Position numbers and translations under genes: made by a program
Part shown: positions 25,152 to 33,329 of the stretch, piece after piece
Position numbering within the stretch: position 1 is the stretch's first letter
Layout: every line of letters starts with the position of its first letter
From: Sinanaerobacter sp. ZZT-01
Lineage (GTDB): Bacteria; Bacillota; Clostridia; Peptostreptococcales; Anaerovoracaceae
Direction of reading: 5' to 3'
DNA length: 64,000 nt
Assembly: GCF_035621135.1 (NCBI RefSeq)
Contig: NZ_CP141728.1
Coordinates: 2,666,001-2,730,000 of the forward strand
The notes under the pieces: model-generated
The model's database searches: none
The model's input: only the letters and a program-made list of their open reading frames with translations
Told to the model about the DNA's origin: nothing

Positions 25152-25529
25152 ATGCAGGGAATTGTAAATACAGATAAGGCACCAGCAGCAATCGGTCCTT
25201 ATTCACAGGGAATTATTACTGGAAATCTGATCCTTTTATCGGGACAGTTGCCACTCAATCCGGAAACCGGAACATTCCCAGAAGGGATCGCAAAGCAAAC
25301 AAAACAATCACTTGAGAACGTTAAGGCCATTCTTGAAAAAGCCGGCTCTTCTATGGAAGCTGTAATTAAGACTACAGTATTCCTAAGTGACATGAACAAC
25401 TTTGCAGCTATGAATGAGGTATATGCTACTTTCTTTAAAGATGGTAGCTATCCATCAAGATCTGCAATTGAGGTAGCAAGACTACCTAAGGATGCATTAG
25501 TTGAAATCGAAGCGATTGCAGAAAAATAA
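25152..25529 (+). CDS. ridA: RidA family enamine/imine deaminase
   Basis: A 125-residue RidA/YjgF protein. Family marks: A-P-A-A-I-G-P-Y-S-Q-G (residues about 10-20), LLSGQLPLNPETG, QTKQSLENVKAILEKAGSS, VIKTTVFLSDMNNFAAMNEVY and the catalytic arginine in PSRSAIEVARLPKDALVEIEAIA. RidA hydrolyses reactive 2-aminoacrylate and related enamines to keto acids and ammonia, protecting PLP enzymes. It is directly upstream of a PLP beta-eliminating lyase that releases 2-aminoacrylate, so the functional link is strong. AAAGGAGG precedes the ATG. It is the first gene of the ridA, lyase and transporter unit. Confidence 0.95.
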   Translation: MQGIVNTDKAPAAIGPYSQGIITGNLILLSGQLPLNPETGTFPEGIAKQTKQSLENVKAILEKAGSSMEAVIKTTVFLSDMNNFAAMNEVYATFFKDGSYPSRSAIEVARLPKDALVEIEAIAEK

Positions 25530-25562
25530 GAGCTTGCCAAACAAGCATAACGAACCAAAAAA

Positions 25563-25604
25563 GATACTGTCCGCTAGTCACTCTATAGCGATGACCGGAG
25601 TATC
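25563..25604 (+). other. Hairpin between ridA and the tryptophanase-like gene
   Basis: GATACT at 25563-25568 pairs with AGTATC at 25599-25604, with CCG/CGG pairs after a two-base bulge. There is no T-run, so it is not a plain terminator. It could set mRNA stability or processing between ridA and the lyase gene. Confidence 0.4.
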
Positions 25605-25648
25605 CTCTATCATGAAGGCGCAAGACGCTATATTAGGAGGAAACATAA

Positions 25649-27280
25649 ATGAAAGAGTATCCATTAAAAACAGCAACACCTAGTTCATTCGCATATGTTA
25701 AAAAAAACATTCCACAAGTAACGGTTGAGCAGAGAGAAAAAGCTCTCGCAGCAACACATTATAACGAGTTTGCATTCCCAGCTGGTATGCTTACAGTTGA
25801 TATGCTTTCTGATTCAGGTACAACTGCTATGACCGATGTACAGTGGGCAGCTATGTTCCTTGGTGATGAGTCTTACGGACGTAATAAAGGTTACTATGTA
25901 CTTCTCGATACATTAAGAGATGTATTTGAGCGTGGAGATGATCAGAAAAAGATTATAGATCTTGTTCGCACAGACTGCCAAGATATAAATAAGATGATGG
26001 ATGAGATGTATCTCTGTGAATATCAGGGCGGTCTTTTTAACGGTGGTGCAGCTCAGATGGAGAGACCTAACACATTTATCCTTCAGCAGGGACGTGCAGC
26101 AGAGTCAGTTCTTATGGAAATCGTTAAGAAAATCCTGAATACTCGCCATCCTGGAAAAGTATTCACGATTCCTTCAAACGGACATTTTGATACAACAGAA
26201 GGTAACATCAAACAAATGGGTTCCATTCCTCGTAACCTTTACAACAAAGAATTACTCTTTGAAGTACCAGAAGGTGGATCATACGAAAAGAACCCGTTTA
26301 AGGGTAATATGGATCTTGATAAGTTAGAGGAGCTCATTACAGCAGTTGGTCCTGAGAACGTTCCCCTTGTTTTCACATGCATTACAAACAATCCTGTATG
26401 TGGTCAGCCAGTCTCTATGGCCAACCTTCGTGCGGTTAGTGCGATAGCGCATAAGTATGGTATTCCTTACATACTGGATGCAGCTCGTTGGGCAGAAAAT
26501 GCATATTTTATCAAAATGAATGAAGAGGGGTATGCAGATAAGTCTATCTCTGTTATTGCAAAAGAAATGTTTTCTTACTGCGATGGCTTCTGTGCATCTC
26601 TTAAAAAGGACGGACATTCTAACATGGGCGGCATCCTTGCATTTCGTGATAAAGGCCTATTCTGGAAAAATTTCTCGGATTTCAACGAAAACGGATCCGT
26701 TAAAACAGATGTTGGCGTACTTCTGAAAGTGAAGCAGATCTCTTGCTACGGGAATGATTCTTACGGGGGCATGTCCGGAAGAGATATTATGGCACTTGCA
26801 GTTGGTCTTTATGAGTGCTGCAATGTGAATTACCTCAAGGAAAGGGTAGAGCAGTGCGAATATCTTGCACAAGGCTTCTACAAAGCTGGAGTTAAGGGGG
26901 TTGTACTTCCTGCTGGCGGACATGGCGCATATATCAATATGGACGAATTCTTCGATGGTAAACGTGATCATGAATCATTTGCGGGAGAGGGCTTCTCACT
27001 TGAGCTTATCAGAAGATACGGAATCAGAGTTTCTGAGCTTGGTGATTACTCCATGGAGTATGATCTTAAGACACCGGAACAGCAGGCTGAAGTTTGTAAC
27101 GTAGTTCGTTTCGCGATAAACCGCAGTCAGTTTAGTCAGGAACATCTGGATTATGTTATAGCAGCTGTTAAGGCTCTTTATGAGGACAGAGAGAATATTC
27201 CTAATATGAAAATTACCTTAGGTCATAAGCTTCCTATGCGTCACTTCCATGCATTTCTTGAGCCATATGCGAATAAATAA
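25649..27280 (+). CDS. Tryptophanase-family PLP beta-eliminating lyase
   Basis: A 543-residue fold-type I PLP enzyme of the tryptophanase/tyrosine phenol-lyase family. It contains the PLP lysine in ASLKKDGHSNMGG (probably K320), SNGHFDTTEGN (D181), CGQPVSMANLRAV and DAARWAENAYF. Recalled alignment to E. coli TnaA places Asp where tryptophanase has Asp137 and tyrosine phenol-lyase has Thr, leucine (in GIRVSELG) where tyrosine phenol-lyase has the essential Arg381, and a C-terminal RHF with TnaA His463. It thus looks tryptophanase-like, giving pyruvate, ammonia and indole from tryptophan. It is 70-85 residues longer than TnaA, with insertions around 330-360 and near the C-terminal half, so another beta-substituted amino acid is possible. 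AGGAGG precedes the ATG. Confidence 0.85.
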   Translation: MKEYPLKTATPSSFAYVKKNIPQVTVEQREKALAATHYNEFAFPAGMLTVDMLSDSGTTAMTDVQWAAMFLGDESYGRNKGYYVLLDTLRDVFERGDDQKKIIDLVRTDCQDINKMMDEMYLCEYQGGLFNGGAAQMERPNTFILQQGRAAESVLMEIVKKILNTRHPGKVFTIPSNGHFDTTEGNIKQMGSIPRNLYNKELLFEVPEGGSYEKNPFKGNMDLDKLEELITAVGPENVPLVFTCITNNPVCGQPVSMANLRAVSAIAHKYGIPYILDAARWAENAYFIKMNEEGYADKSISVIAKEMFSYCDGFCASLKKDGHSNMGGILAFRDKGLFWKNFSDFNENGSVKTDVGVLLKVKQISCYGNDSYGGMSGRDIMALAVGLYECCNVNYLKERVEQCEYLAQGFYKAGVKGVVLPAGGHGAYINMDEFFDGKRDHESFAGEGFSLELIRRYGIRVSELGDYSMEYDLKTPEQQAEVCNVVRFAINRSQFSQEHLDYVIAAVKALYEDRENIPNMKITLGHKLPMRHFHAFLEPYANK

Positions 27281-27348
27281 GAAAGGTTATTTATTATTGG
27301 GAGCTTTTAATATATAGTATAGCTAATGCGCAAAATCATCGGGCAACT

Positions 27349-27409
27349 ATGATGGTGTCCGCAAAGAATATGTATATATTTTTTTGTTGGACACCATCAT
27401 TTTATTTTT
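27349..27409 (+). terminator. Terminator/attenuator between lyase and transporter genes
   Basis: ATGATGGTGTCC (27349-27360) and GGACACCATCAT (27389-27400) form a perfect 12-pair stem with a 28-nt AT-rich loop and a T-rich tail. The transporter ribosome site AGGAGG begins directly after it, so the hairpin can lower or regulate expression of the transporter relative to the lyase. Confidence 0.8.
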
Positions 27410-27420
27410 AGGAGGCAAAT

Positions 27421-28758
27421 ATGAGCGAAACAACACAACGTGATGGATTTAAAAGTAAATGGGGATTTGTCTTAGCGTGTATTGGTTCAGCAGTAGGTAT
27501 GGGTAATATATGGCGTTTTCCATATATGGTTTCAGCATGGGGAGGCATGACATTCTTGCTTCCGTACTTCTTATTTGTAATTTTGATTGCTTCTACCGGT
27601 GTTATCGAAGAGATGGCACTTGGACGTGCAGCGGGCGCAGGTCCAATAGGAGCATTTGGAAAATGCACTCAGATTCATAACGGCAATAAAAAATTAGGTG
27701 AATCAATCGGAGCGATCCCGGTTCTAGGTTCACTCGCACTAGCAATTGGTTACACGGTCGTGGTTGGTTGGATCTTTAAATATACTTTTCTTGCTTTTAG
27801 TGGTAAGCTTGCCTCCATGGGGCAGGATATGGATCAAATTGGTAGTATGTTTGGAAGTACCGCAATATCCTGGGGCAATAACTTATGGATTATGATTGCA
27901 ATAATAGCTAGTTTTACCATCATGGCTCTCGGTGTTGCCGGTGGTATAGAAAAAGCAAACAAAATTATGATGCCTACATTGTTTGCACTTTTTGTAGGTC
28001 TTGGAATCTATATTTTCACACTTCATGGATCACATGAGGGATATAAATATATCTTTACGCTTAATCCAGCAGGTCTGGCTAATCCAAAGGTTTGGATTTT
28101 CGCTTTTGGTCAGGCGTTCTTCTCGCTTTCTATCGCAGGTAACGGGACGGTTATCTATGGTTCTTACCTAAGTAAGTCCGAAAATGTTATAACGGCAGCA
28201 CGTAATGTAGCGATATTTGATACTATTGCAGCTCTTCTTGCCGCTTTAGTTATTATTCCTGCCATGGCAGTAGGTGGTGCAGAACTCTCATCAGGTGGTC
28301 CCGGACTTATGTTCATCTACCTTATTAATGTATTTAACGGTATGCCTGGGGGAACTATAGTAGGAATCATTTTCTACGTCTGTGTACTCTTCGCAGGTAT
28401 AAGCTCACTCATTAACTTATATGAAGCGCCTGTTGCTACGCTCCAAGAGATGTTTGGCATGAAGAGACTTCAGGCAGTTGGAGCAATTGCTGTTGTAGGA
28501 TGTGGGGTTGCATTGTGTATACAGGGTATCGTATCGGGTTGGATGGATGCAGTTTCTATTTATGTATGTCCTCTTGGCGCTATGTTGGCAGGTATTATGT
28601 TCTTCTATGTTGCAGGTGACAAGTTCGTACTTGATTCAGTTAACGAAGGTGCAAATAAACCGATCGGTTCTTGGTTTATATCTCTTGGTAAGTTTCTTTT
28701 CGTTCCACTTGCATTTATCGCACTCGTTACAGGTGTTATGTTCGGTGGGATTGGCTAA
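27421..28758 (+). CDS. Neurotransmitter:sodium symporter (NSS) family amino-acid transporter
   Basis: A 445-residue sodium-coupled amino-acid importer with about eleven helices, the usual bacterial NSS size. The first helix carries FVLACIGSAVGMGNIWRFPY, with the sodium- and substrate-binding unwound segment (SAVGMGNIWRFP). Later regions include the FFSLSIAGNGTVIYGSY-like helix 6 and the IPAMAVGG segment. The closest characterised bacterial member in context is TnaT, a tryptophan transporter next to tryptophanase. Here the gene follows a tryptophanase-like lyase after a terminator-like hairpin, so uptake of the lyase substrate is likely. AGGAGG precedes the ATG. Confidence 0.92.
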   Translation: MSETTQRDGFKSKWGFVLACIGSAVGMGNIWRFPYMVSAWGGMTFLLPYFLFVILIASTGVIEEMALGRAAGAGPIGAFGKCTQIHNGNKKLGESIGAIPVLGSLALAIGYTVVVGWIFKYTFLAFSGKLASMGQDMDQIGSMFGSTAISWGNNLWIMIAIIASFTIMALGVAGGIEKANKIMMPTLFALFVGLGIYIFTLHGSHEGYKYIFTLNPAGLANPKVWIFAFGQAFFSLSIAGNGTVIYGSYLSKSENVITAARNVAIFDTIAALLAALVIIPAMAVGGAELSSGGPGLMFIYLINVFNGMPGGTIVGIIFYVCVLFAGISSLINLYEAPVATLQEMFGMKRLQAVGAIAVVGCGVALCIQGIVSGWMDAVSIYVCPLGAMLAGIMFFYVAGDKFVLDSVNEGANKPIGSWFISLGKFLFVPLAFIALVTGVMFGGIG

Positions 28759-28973
28759 CTTTCATACCTTACATTGAAAAATAGGATGCTTGAGATGATC
28801 TTTAATATAGCTTGAGTAGCGGAGCCCCTTGAGCAGATAAAAAATGACAAAATGTCTTTTAAAGAAAAATAGAATTAAATCACAATATATTATGTGAAAA
28901 AACAGGGCAAAAAAATGATGGTTTTACACTAGCGCTGAAGATAAAATTGAATATTGAATCAGTGAATAAATAA

Positions 28974-29022
28974 GAGGCAGAGTTTGTAGTCAACTTAAAA
29001 GATCTACAAATCCTGCCTCCTT
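28974..29022 (+). terminator. Terminator after the NSS transporter gene region
   Basis: GAGGCAGAGTTTGTAG (28974-28989) pairs with CTACAAATCCTGCCTC (29004-29019) with two mismatches, followed by a short T-rich stretch. The 215 bp between the transporter stop and this hairpin holds no gene I can support. Confidence 0.65.
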
Positions 29023-29053
29023 TCAGTATAGAAGTAAACTGTAAGTACTAAAG

Positions 29054-29293
29054 TTATTTCCAACCGGATAGCAAAGTTTTGTTATTTGCAATAGCAGATA
29101 CTACTTCCTTCCCGGATTCGAAATCGTCAAAGGTACCTTTATTAATTTCGTCGATGGCTTTACTTAAAAGTTTTTCGTAATATGCTTCAGGTGTTAAATC
29201 GGTTGTGGATTGGATAAAATCCTCTTGGGATTCAGTAGAGGCTAGTCGTGCATACTCGTCTTTTATTTGCTCTATGAGCTTATCACGGTTCAT
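29054..29293 (-). CDS. Small helical protein, function unknown
   Basis: A 79-residue acidic, helical protein. AAAGGAG at proper distance before the ATG supports a real gene. It has no cysteines, no signal and no membrane segment. The middle reads DLTPEAYYEKLLSKAIDEIN. I do not recognise a family. It ends close to the terminator at 28974-29022, whose minus-strand face could also stop this transcript. A regulatory or toxin-antitoxin partner role cannot be supported, since no partner gene lies next to it. Confidence 0.6.
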   Translation of the reverse strand: MNRDKLIEQIKDEYARLASTESQEDFIQSTTDLTPEAYYEKLLSKAIDEINKGTFDDFESGKEVVSAIANNKTLLSGWK

Positions 29294-29427
29294 AAAATTT
29301 ACTCCTTTTCATATAAAGTTTATTTTGTCGTCAGTAGGTTTATGGTAACTGCTGAACTCTTCTTAATAGTAATAGAGGTATTATTTGCCGATGAAATAAT
29401 TTTATTCAGATTTGTATTAGACTTGAC

Positions 29428-29688
29428 TTGATCAGGAGTGGAGTGTGGGGGCATTTCGCCCAAAGGGAAAAGGTGTACTTCCCTACTTTGGAAATATACA
29501 GAAATTGTGGTAAGCTTTTAAAAAGCAGAACGGAAAATGTGCAAGTAATTGTTAAGGAGTATTTGAAAGTTGTGGAACAAGCCGGTTATGAAATGGCAAC
29601 GCAGGGTGAGCTTCATGAAGAAACCAAAGATAATCTTGATATGGAACTGATGTCTACTGTAGATTATGTCAAATATTTGGAAATGTAG
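29428..29688 (+). pseudogene. Unrecognised short open frame, probable remnant
   Basis: An 86-codon frame opening at a TTG with no ribosome site. The product has a helical stretch (TENVQVIVKEYLKVVEQAGYEM) and an acidic C-terminal end. It could be the C-terminal part of a lost gene. I cannot name a family. Confidence 0.3.
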
Positions 29689-29837
29689 TGTTTCTTATGA
29701 ATAGCACCTACCGTCATCACAAAACTAACAAGTAAATTAAATCTAACATCCCTAAAGCAATCTTTATTCGTAAAGGTTGTTTTTTTTGTTATAAAATTGA
29801 GAAAGGGCTGGAATAGATAGAGCTTGATATTTGAAAA

Positions 29838-29886
29838 TTGACAACTTCTGTCGGTTGTGCTATTCTTGAAATAGACAGGAGCTGTC
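29838..29886 (+). promoter_or_regulatory. Promoter with paired TetR-type operators
   Basis: TTGACA (29838-29843), 17 bp, TATTCT (29861-29866). GACA-ACTTC-TGTC (29840-29852) overlaps the -35 box and GACA-GGAGC-TGTC (29874-29886) lies after the -10 box. Both are followed by GGT. Two matching sites 34 bp apart around a promoter is a classic TetR repression layout for the operon starting at 30017. Confidence 0.8.
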
Positions 29887-29889
29887 GGT

Positions 29890-29994
29890 ATGTTTGGAGG
29901 GATGATTTCCTTATTAGAAATATAAATAACGGTTTTTGTCATTGTAGTAGGAATCTTGGTATTATCTGTATATTTCTCAAAGAGATTAGAATAA
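29890..29994 (+). pseudogene. Small single-helix membrane peptide frame with an in-frame TAA
   Basis: From ATG at 29890 the frame reads MFGGMISLLEI, a TAA, then ITVFVIVVGILVLSVYFSKR and a final stop. Without the internal TAA it would be a 34-residue single-span membrane peptide, transcribed from the promoter just upstream. It may be a decayed gene or only a leader. Confidence 0.35.
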
Positions 29995-30016
29995 AACACA
30001 TAAGGAGGAGCTAAGA

Positions 30017-30628
30017 ATGGATACAGAACGTTTTGACCATATCGACTTGCAAAATGAAAAGGTGCTTCGTATTGTAAATTGTGGATTTGAGGTGTTTGCT
30101 AAAAATAGTTTCGAAAAAGCTTCGACAAACCTAATCGTAGAAAATGCCGAGATTTCCAGAGGTCTTTTATATCATTATTTCAGAAACAAAAAGGAGCTTT
30201 TTGAATTTCTTTTGTATTTTTCGGGAAAGAAAATTATAAGCAACATGGTGGATTCTGTTGACTGGTCTAATACTGATTTTTTATTGCGGGTAAGGCAGGC
30301 TTTGATTTCTAAAATAGAGACGCTTGCAGAATACCCGTACCTCTACGAATTTTGTGATAAATATGCAAGAGACTATGCTGAGGAACTGGCGCAAAAGTTA
30401 ATGCCTGACATAAGTAGTCGTCTATTTAAGGAAAACCTTGATTTTTCACAGCTTCGTAAGGAAGTGGATGTTGAACTGATGAAAAGCACAATTGTAAATG
30501 CTTTAAGTAAACTTATAACCAAAATACTTAAGGACGGAACTGGGCTTAGCAAAACGGATATTGTTTTGCGTGAAACAGCGGAAATAGATAGATATTTGGA
30601 ATTTTTCAGAACAGTATTTTATATGTAA
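30017..30628 (+). CDS. TetR/AcrR-family transcriptional regulator
   Basis: A 203-residue TetR-family repressor. HTH region: KVLRIVNCGFEVFAKNSFEK then ASTNLIVENAEISRGLLYHY and FRNKKELFEFLL (residues about 12-60). The remainder is a helical ligand-binding domain. AAGGAGGAG precedes the ATG. Its stop codon region runs into the ribosome site of the next gene (12 bp apart), so the two are one operon, and the paired operators at 29838-29886 indicate self-repression of the operon. The inducer may be the compound handled by the downstream enzyme. Confidence 0.92.
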   Translation: MDTERFDHIDLQNEKVLRIVNCGFEVFAKNSFEKASTNLIVENAEISRGLLYHYFRNKKELFEFLLYFSGKKIISNMVDSVDWSNTDFLLRVRQALISKIETLAEYPYLYEFCDKYARDYAEELAQKLMPDISSRLFKENLDFSQLRKEVDVELMKSTIVNALSKLITKILKDGTGLSKTDIVLRETAEIDRYLEFFRTVFYM

Positions 30629-30639
30629 TGGAGGTGCGC

Positions 30640-33207
30640 ATGAATAAAGTTTATAATTTTAACTCAAAAACAATACCACTGCTTTCCGAGGTCGGTGGCA
30701 AGGCAAAGGCACTGATTGAAACGACGAATGCAGGTTTTCCTGTTCCTGGTGGTCTGGCTTTGACAATATCATTTTTTACACCATGGACAGATAAAATGAA
30801 AGAGACCGAGGAATGGAAATCCCTTATTTCAGAAGTTACAAAGGAAAAATGCGATGCTTTAAAAGCTTTGGCGGAGAACTTAACTTTTAGCGTGGAACAA
30901 AAAATGTTGCTTTCTGCAGAAATGAAGAATATTAACTCAGATTTTTTTGCTGTTCGTTCTTCTTCGCCAGAGGAGGATTTGCAGGGAATAAGCTTCGCGG
31001 GTATGTATGAAACGTTTTTGGGTGTAACTACAGCAACGATTGAAAGATATGTTGCGAAAGCATTTGCTTCTATGTTTGATTTCCGTGTAATGGAGTATAA
31101 GGATCAACATGGTATCCCTGTTGCAAACACAAGGATTGCTATAATTATTCAAAAGCAACTTTATTCGTCAATTAGCGGTATTGGTTTTTCAGTAAATCCA
31201 CATAACAACAGCTATGATGAAGTAATGATAAATGCGTCCTTTGGGTTGGGTGAATATATTGTTTCCGGTAAGGTCTCTCCTGATAGCTATATTGTTAATA
31301 CTGCTCAGAATAGAATCCCTTATAAGAAAATCAATGAGAAAAAAGTTGCAATTTATCTTAATAAAGATGGCGGAATAAAGGAATCAATTTGTGAGGCTGC
31401 AAAGGAACAGGCACTAACGGATGAACAGATTCTTGAGCTTGCGAAGATGATTAAAAAATGTGAAGGCTATTACGGGTCTCCTATTGATACAGAATGGGCC
31501 TATGAAAATGGCAAGCTTTATCTTTTGCAATCTCGCCCAATTACAACCTACTTTCCCCTTTATGAAGAACTTTTGAGTAAACCAAATGAACGCAAAGAGC
31601 TTTATCTTGATATTATAAAAATGACGCAAGGTTTCCAATGGTCTATGAGTGAGCTAGGTGGTGATATTTTCTGTGAGCTTGTAAATAAAGCAAAGCAGGG
31701 TATGTTTCCTGTGGGAAAGGATGGAGCTGTTTACGATTGTCATGGAAGAATATATATACTTCTTGGGAATTTAGGTAAGACTTTTGGCGAGTCAAGAGTT
31801 AAAAAAATAATTTCATCGGTTGATCCAACTTCTGCAAGAATATTTTCCTGTTTTTCATTTGAGGATTATATTCCAAAGTATAAACCTGAAAAACTAAAAG
31901 GTACTTTGGGAAAAGGTTTGAAGTTAGGTGCGAAAATGAGCCCCTCTATAATTTCGGCAGCCATCAATTTTGAAAAAACGGTACAAGAATATTACAAAGC
32001 TACCGATTACAGCATTGAAAAGTTGGATAAATTGCGTAATAGTAGCGATGATTTCGCTAGGCAGATTGATGTTGCCTTTGAAGTTTTTGATAATTTAGTG
32101 TTTAAAATGATGCCTATAATGCTTGCGATGAATGCTACAATATCGCTCAAAAAGATGTTTAAGGATAAAACCTGGGAAGGAGATATTATCTCACTCAGCA
32201 TGGATTTGAAAGGAAATCCTACAAGTAAAATGGGATATAAACAAGTTGAACTTGCTTCATTTCCAGAGTTTATCGAAGTCAAAAGTTTTGACGAGTTTTC
32301 TAAAAAGCTGAGAGACAAAGAATTTTCTACGGAGTTTATGGAGGCTTATGCTCATTATATGAAGCTGTACGGTTGCCGAGGTATCGGTGAAATTGATATT
32401 GCAAGCGTGAGAACTCGCGAGAATATTGAGGGATTTTATACCATGCTAAAACAACTTAATATTTACGATAATGCGTTGATTAAGGTTAGAGACAAGAAAA
32501 AATCTGCTTATGACAGACTTTTAAGAGAGGCCATAAAAATCGGCAAAAGGGAAAAATTCTTAAAGCTTGCAAAGCAGATTGAATGGATGGGTCTTCGTGA
32601 ACACCCCAAATATATGTATGTCTATGCTATTGATGTTTTAAGGCATAATGTACTCAAAATTGCAGAGCAATTTGTTTTAGAGGGAAGGCTAAATAAGGTT
32701 GAGGATGTATTTTATCTTACGAGAGAGGAAATTACAAAAGCGCAAAAAGATAAAAGCCTAGACCTTATTCCATTTATAAATGAGGAGAAGAAAATCCGCA
32801 AGCTAACTGAAAACGTGAAAAATTGGCCTACCATCTTCAATTCCAGAGGCGAGATTTTTATTGCTAAAAGAGAGGCAAAGGAAGGGGAACTTTTAGGGGA
32901 GCCTGTTTCACCCGGTGTTGTAAGGGGCAGAGCTAAGATTCTTCATGAACCGTTTGAGAAAAAGTTGGAAAAAGGTGAAATCCTTGTAACAATTACAACA
33001 GAGCCGAGTTGGACGCCGATTTTTATTAATGCTTGTGCCGTTGTAATGGAGATCGGTGGGGCATTGCAACATGGTGCAATCATTGCAAGAGAATACGGGT
33101 TACCATGTGTTACGGGAATTGAAAAGGCAACCGAAATGATAAAGGATGGAGATTTAATTGAAGTTGACGGTACAAATGGATTTGTGAAGATTATTCAAGA
33201 AAAATAA
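30640..33207 (+). CDS. PEP synthase / rifampicin phosphotransferase-like enzyme
   Basis: An 855-residue protein with the layout of pyruvate-phosphate-dikinase-type enzymes. GGAGGTG fits the ATG at 30640 better than the earlier in-frame ATG. Residues about 1-310: ATP-binding domain (GGKAKALIETTNAGFPVPGG, VRSSSPEEDLQGISFAGMYE, and EWAYENGKLYLLQSRPI). Residues about 320-760: a middle helical domain. Residues about 765-855: the swivelling phosphohistidine domain with catalytic His in GGALQHGAIIAREYGLPCV (H811). Length and three-domain order match rifampicin phosphotransferase (about 865), which phosphorylates rifamycins. True PEP synthases have a PEP-binding TIM barrel, not visible here. TetR control of the operon agrees with a detoxifying role. 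The substrate is not proven. Confidence 0.82.
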   Translation: MNKVYNFNSKTIPLLSEVGGKAKALIETTNAGFPVPGGLALTISFFTPWTDKMKETEEWKSLISEVTKEKCDALKALAENLTFSVEQKMLLSAEMKNINSDFFAVRSSSPEEDLQGISFAGMYETFLGVTTATIERYVAKAFASMFDFRVMEYKDQHGIPVANTRIAIIIQKQLYSSISGIGFSVNPHNNSYDEVMINASFGLGEYIVSGKVSPDSYIVNTAQNRIPYKKINEKKVAIYLNKDGGIKESICEAAKEQALTDEQILELAKMIKKCEGYYGSPIDTEWAYENGKLYLLQSRPITTYFPLYEELLSKPNERKELYLDIIKMTQGFQWSMSELGGDIFCELVNKAKQGMFPVGKDGAVYDCHGRIYILLGNLGKTFGESRVKKIISSVDPTSARIFSCFSFEDYIPKYKPEKLKGTLGKGLKLGAKMSPSIISAAINFEKTVQEYYKATDYSIEKLDKLRNSSDDFARQIDVAFEVFDNLVFKMMPIMLAMNATISLKKMFKDKTWEGDIISLSMDLKGNPTSKMGYKQVELASFPEFIEVKSFDEFSKKLRDKEFSTEFMEAYAHYMKLYGCRGIGEIDIASVRTRENIEGFYTMLKQLNIYDNALIKVRDKKKSAYDRLLREAIKIGKREKFLKLAKQIEWMGLREHPKYMYVYAIDVLRHNVLKIAEQFVLEGRLNKVEDVFYLTREEITKAQKDKSLDLIPFINEEKKIRKLTENVKNWPTIFNSRGEIFIAKREAKEGELLGEPVSPGVVRGRAKILHEPFEKKLEKGEILVTITTEPSWTPIFINACAVVMEIGGALQHGAIIAREYGLPCVTGIEKATEMIKDGDLIEVDGTNGFVKIIQEK

Positions 33208-33213
33208 GTTTAG

Positions 33214-33253
33214 AGAAAGCATTAGCTTATCGAAAGATAGGTTAATGCTTTCT
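33214..33253 (+). terminator. Terminator-like hairpin after the phosphotransferase-like gene
   Basis: AGAAAGCATTAGCTTATC (33214-33231), loop GAAA, and GATAGGTTAATGCTTTCT (33236-33253) form a long stem. The following T-run is weak. Confidence 0.6.
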
Positions 33254-33329
33254 GTATAAATAATGCACGAAAAGAGATGTTCTTTTGAGCTGTTTGAATT
33301 ATTGTATGCACCGATTTTTTGCTGAAAAA

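Larger units (their letters stand above)
29294..30016. other. 723-bp region before the tetR/phosphotransferase-like operon
   Basis: Holds the doubtful frame at 29428-29688, the promoter with paired operators at 29838-29886 and an interrupted small frame at 29890-29994. The remaining sequence is AT-rich with no gene. Confidence 0.5.

Noticed and set aside
30628-30639. Earlier in-frame ATG for the phosphotransferase-like gene
   Set aside because: It overlaps the stop of tetR and lacks a ribosome site, whereas GGAGGTG fits the ATG at 30640.
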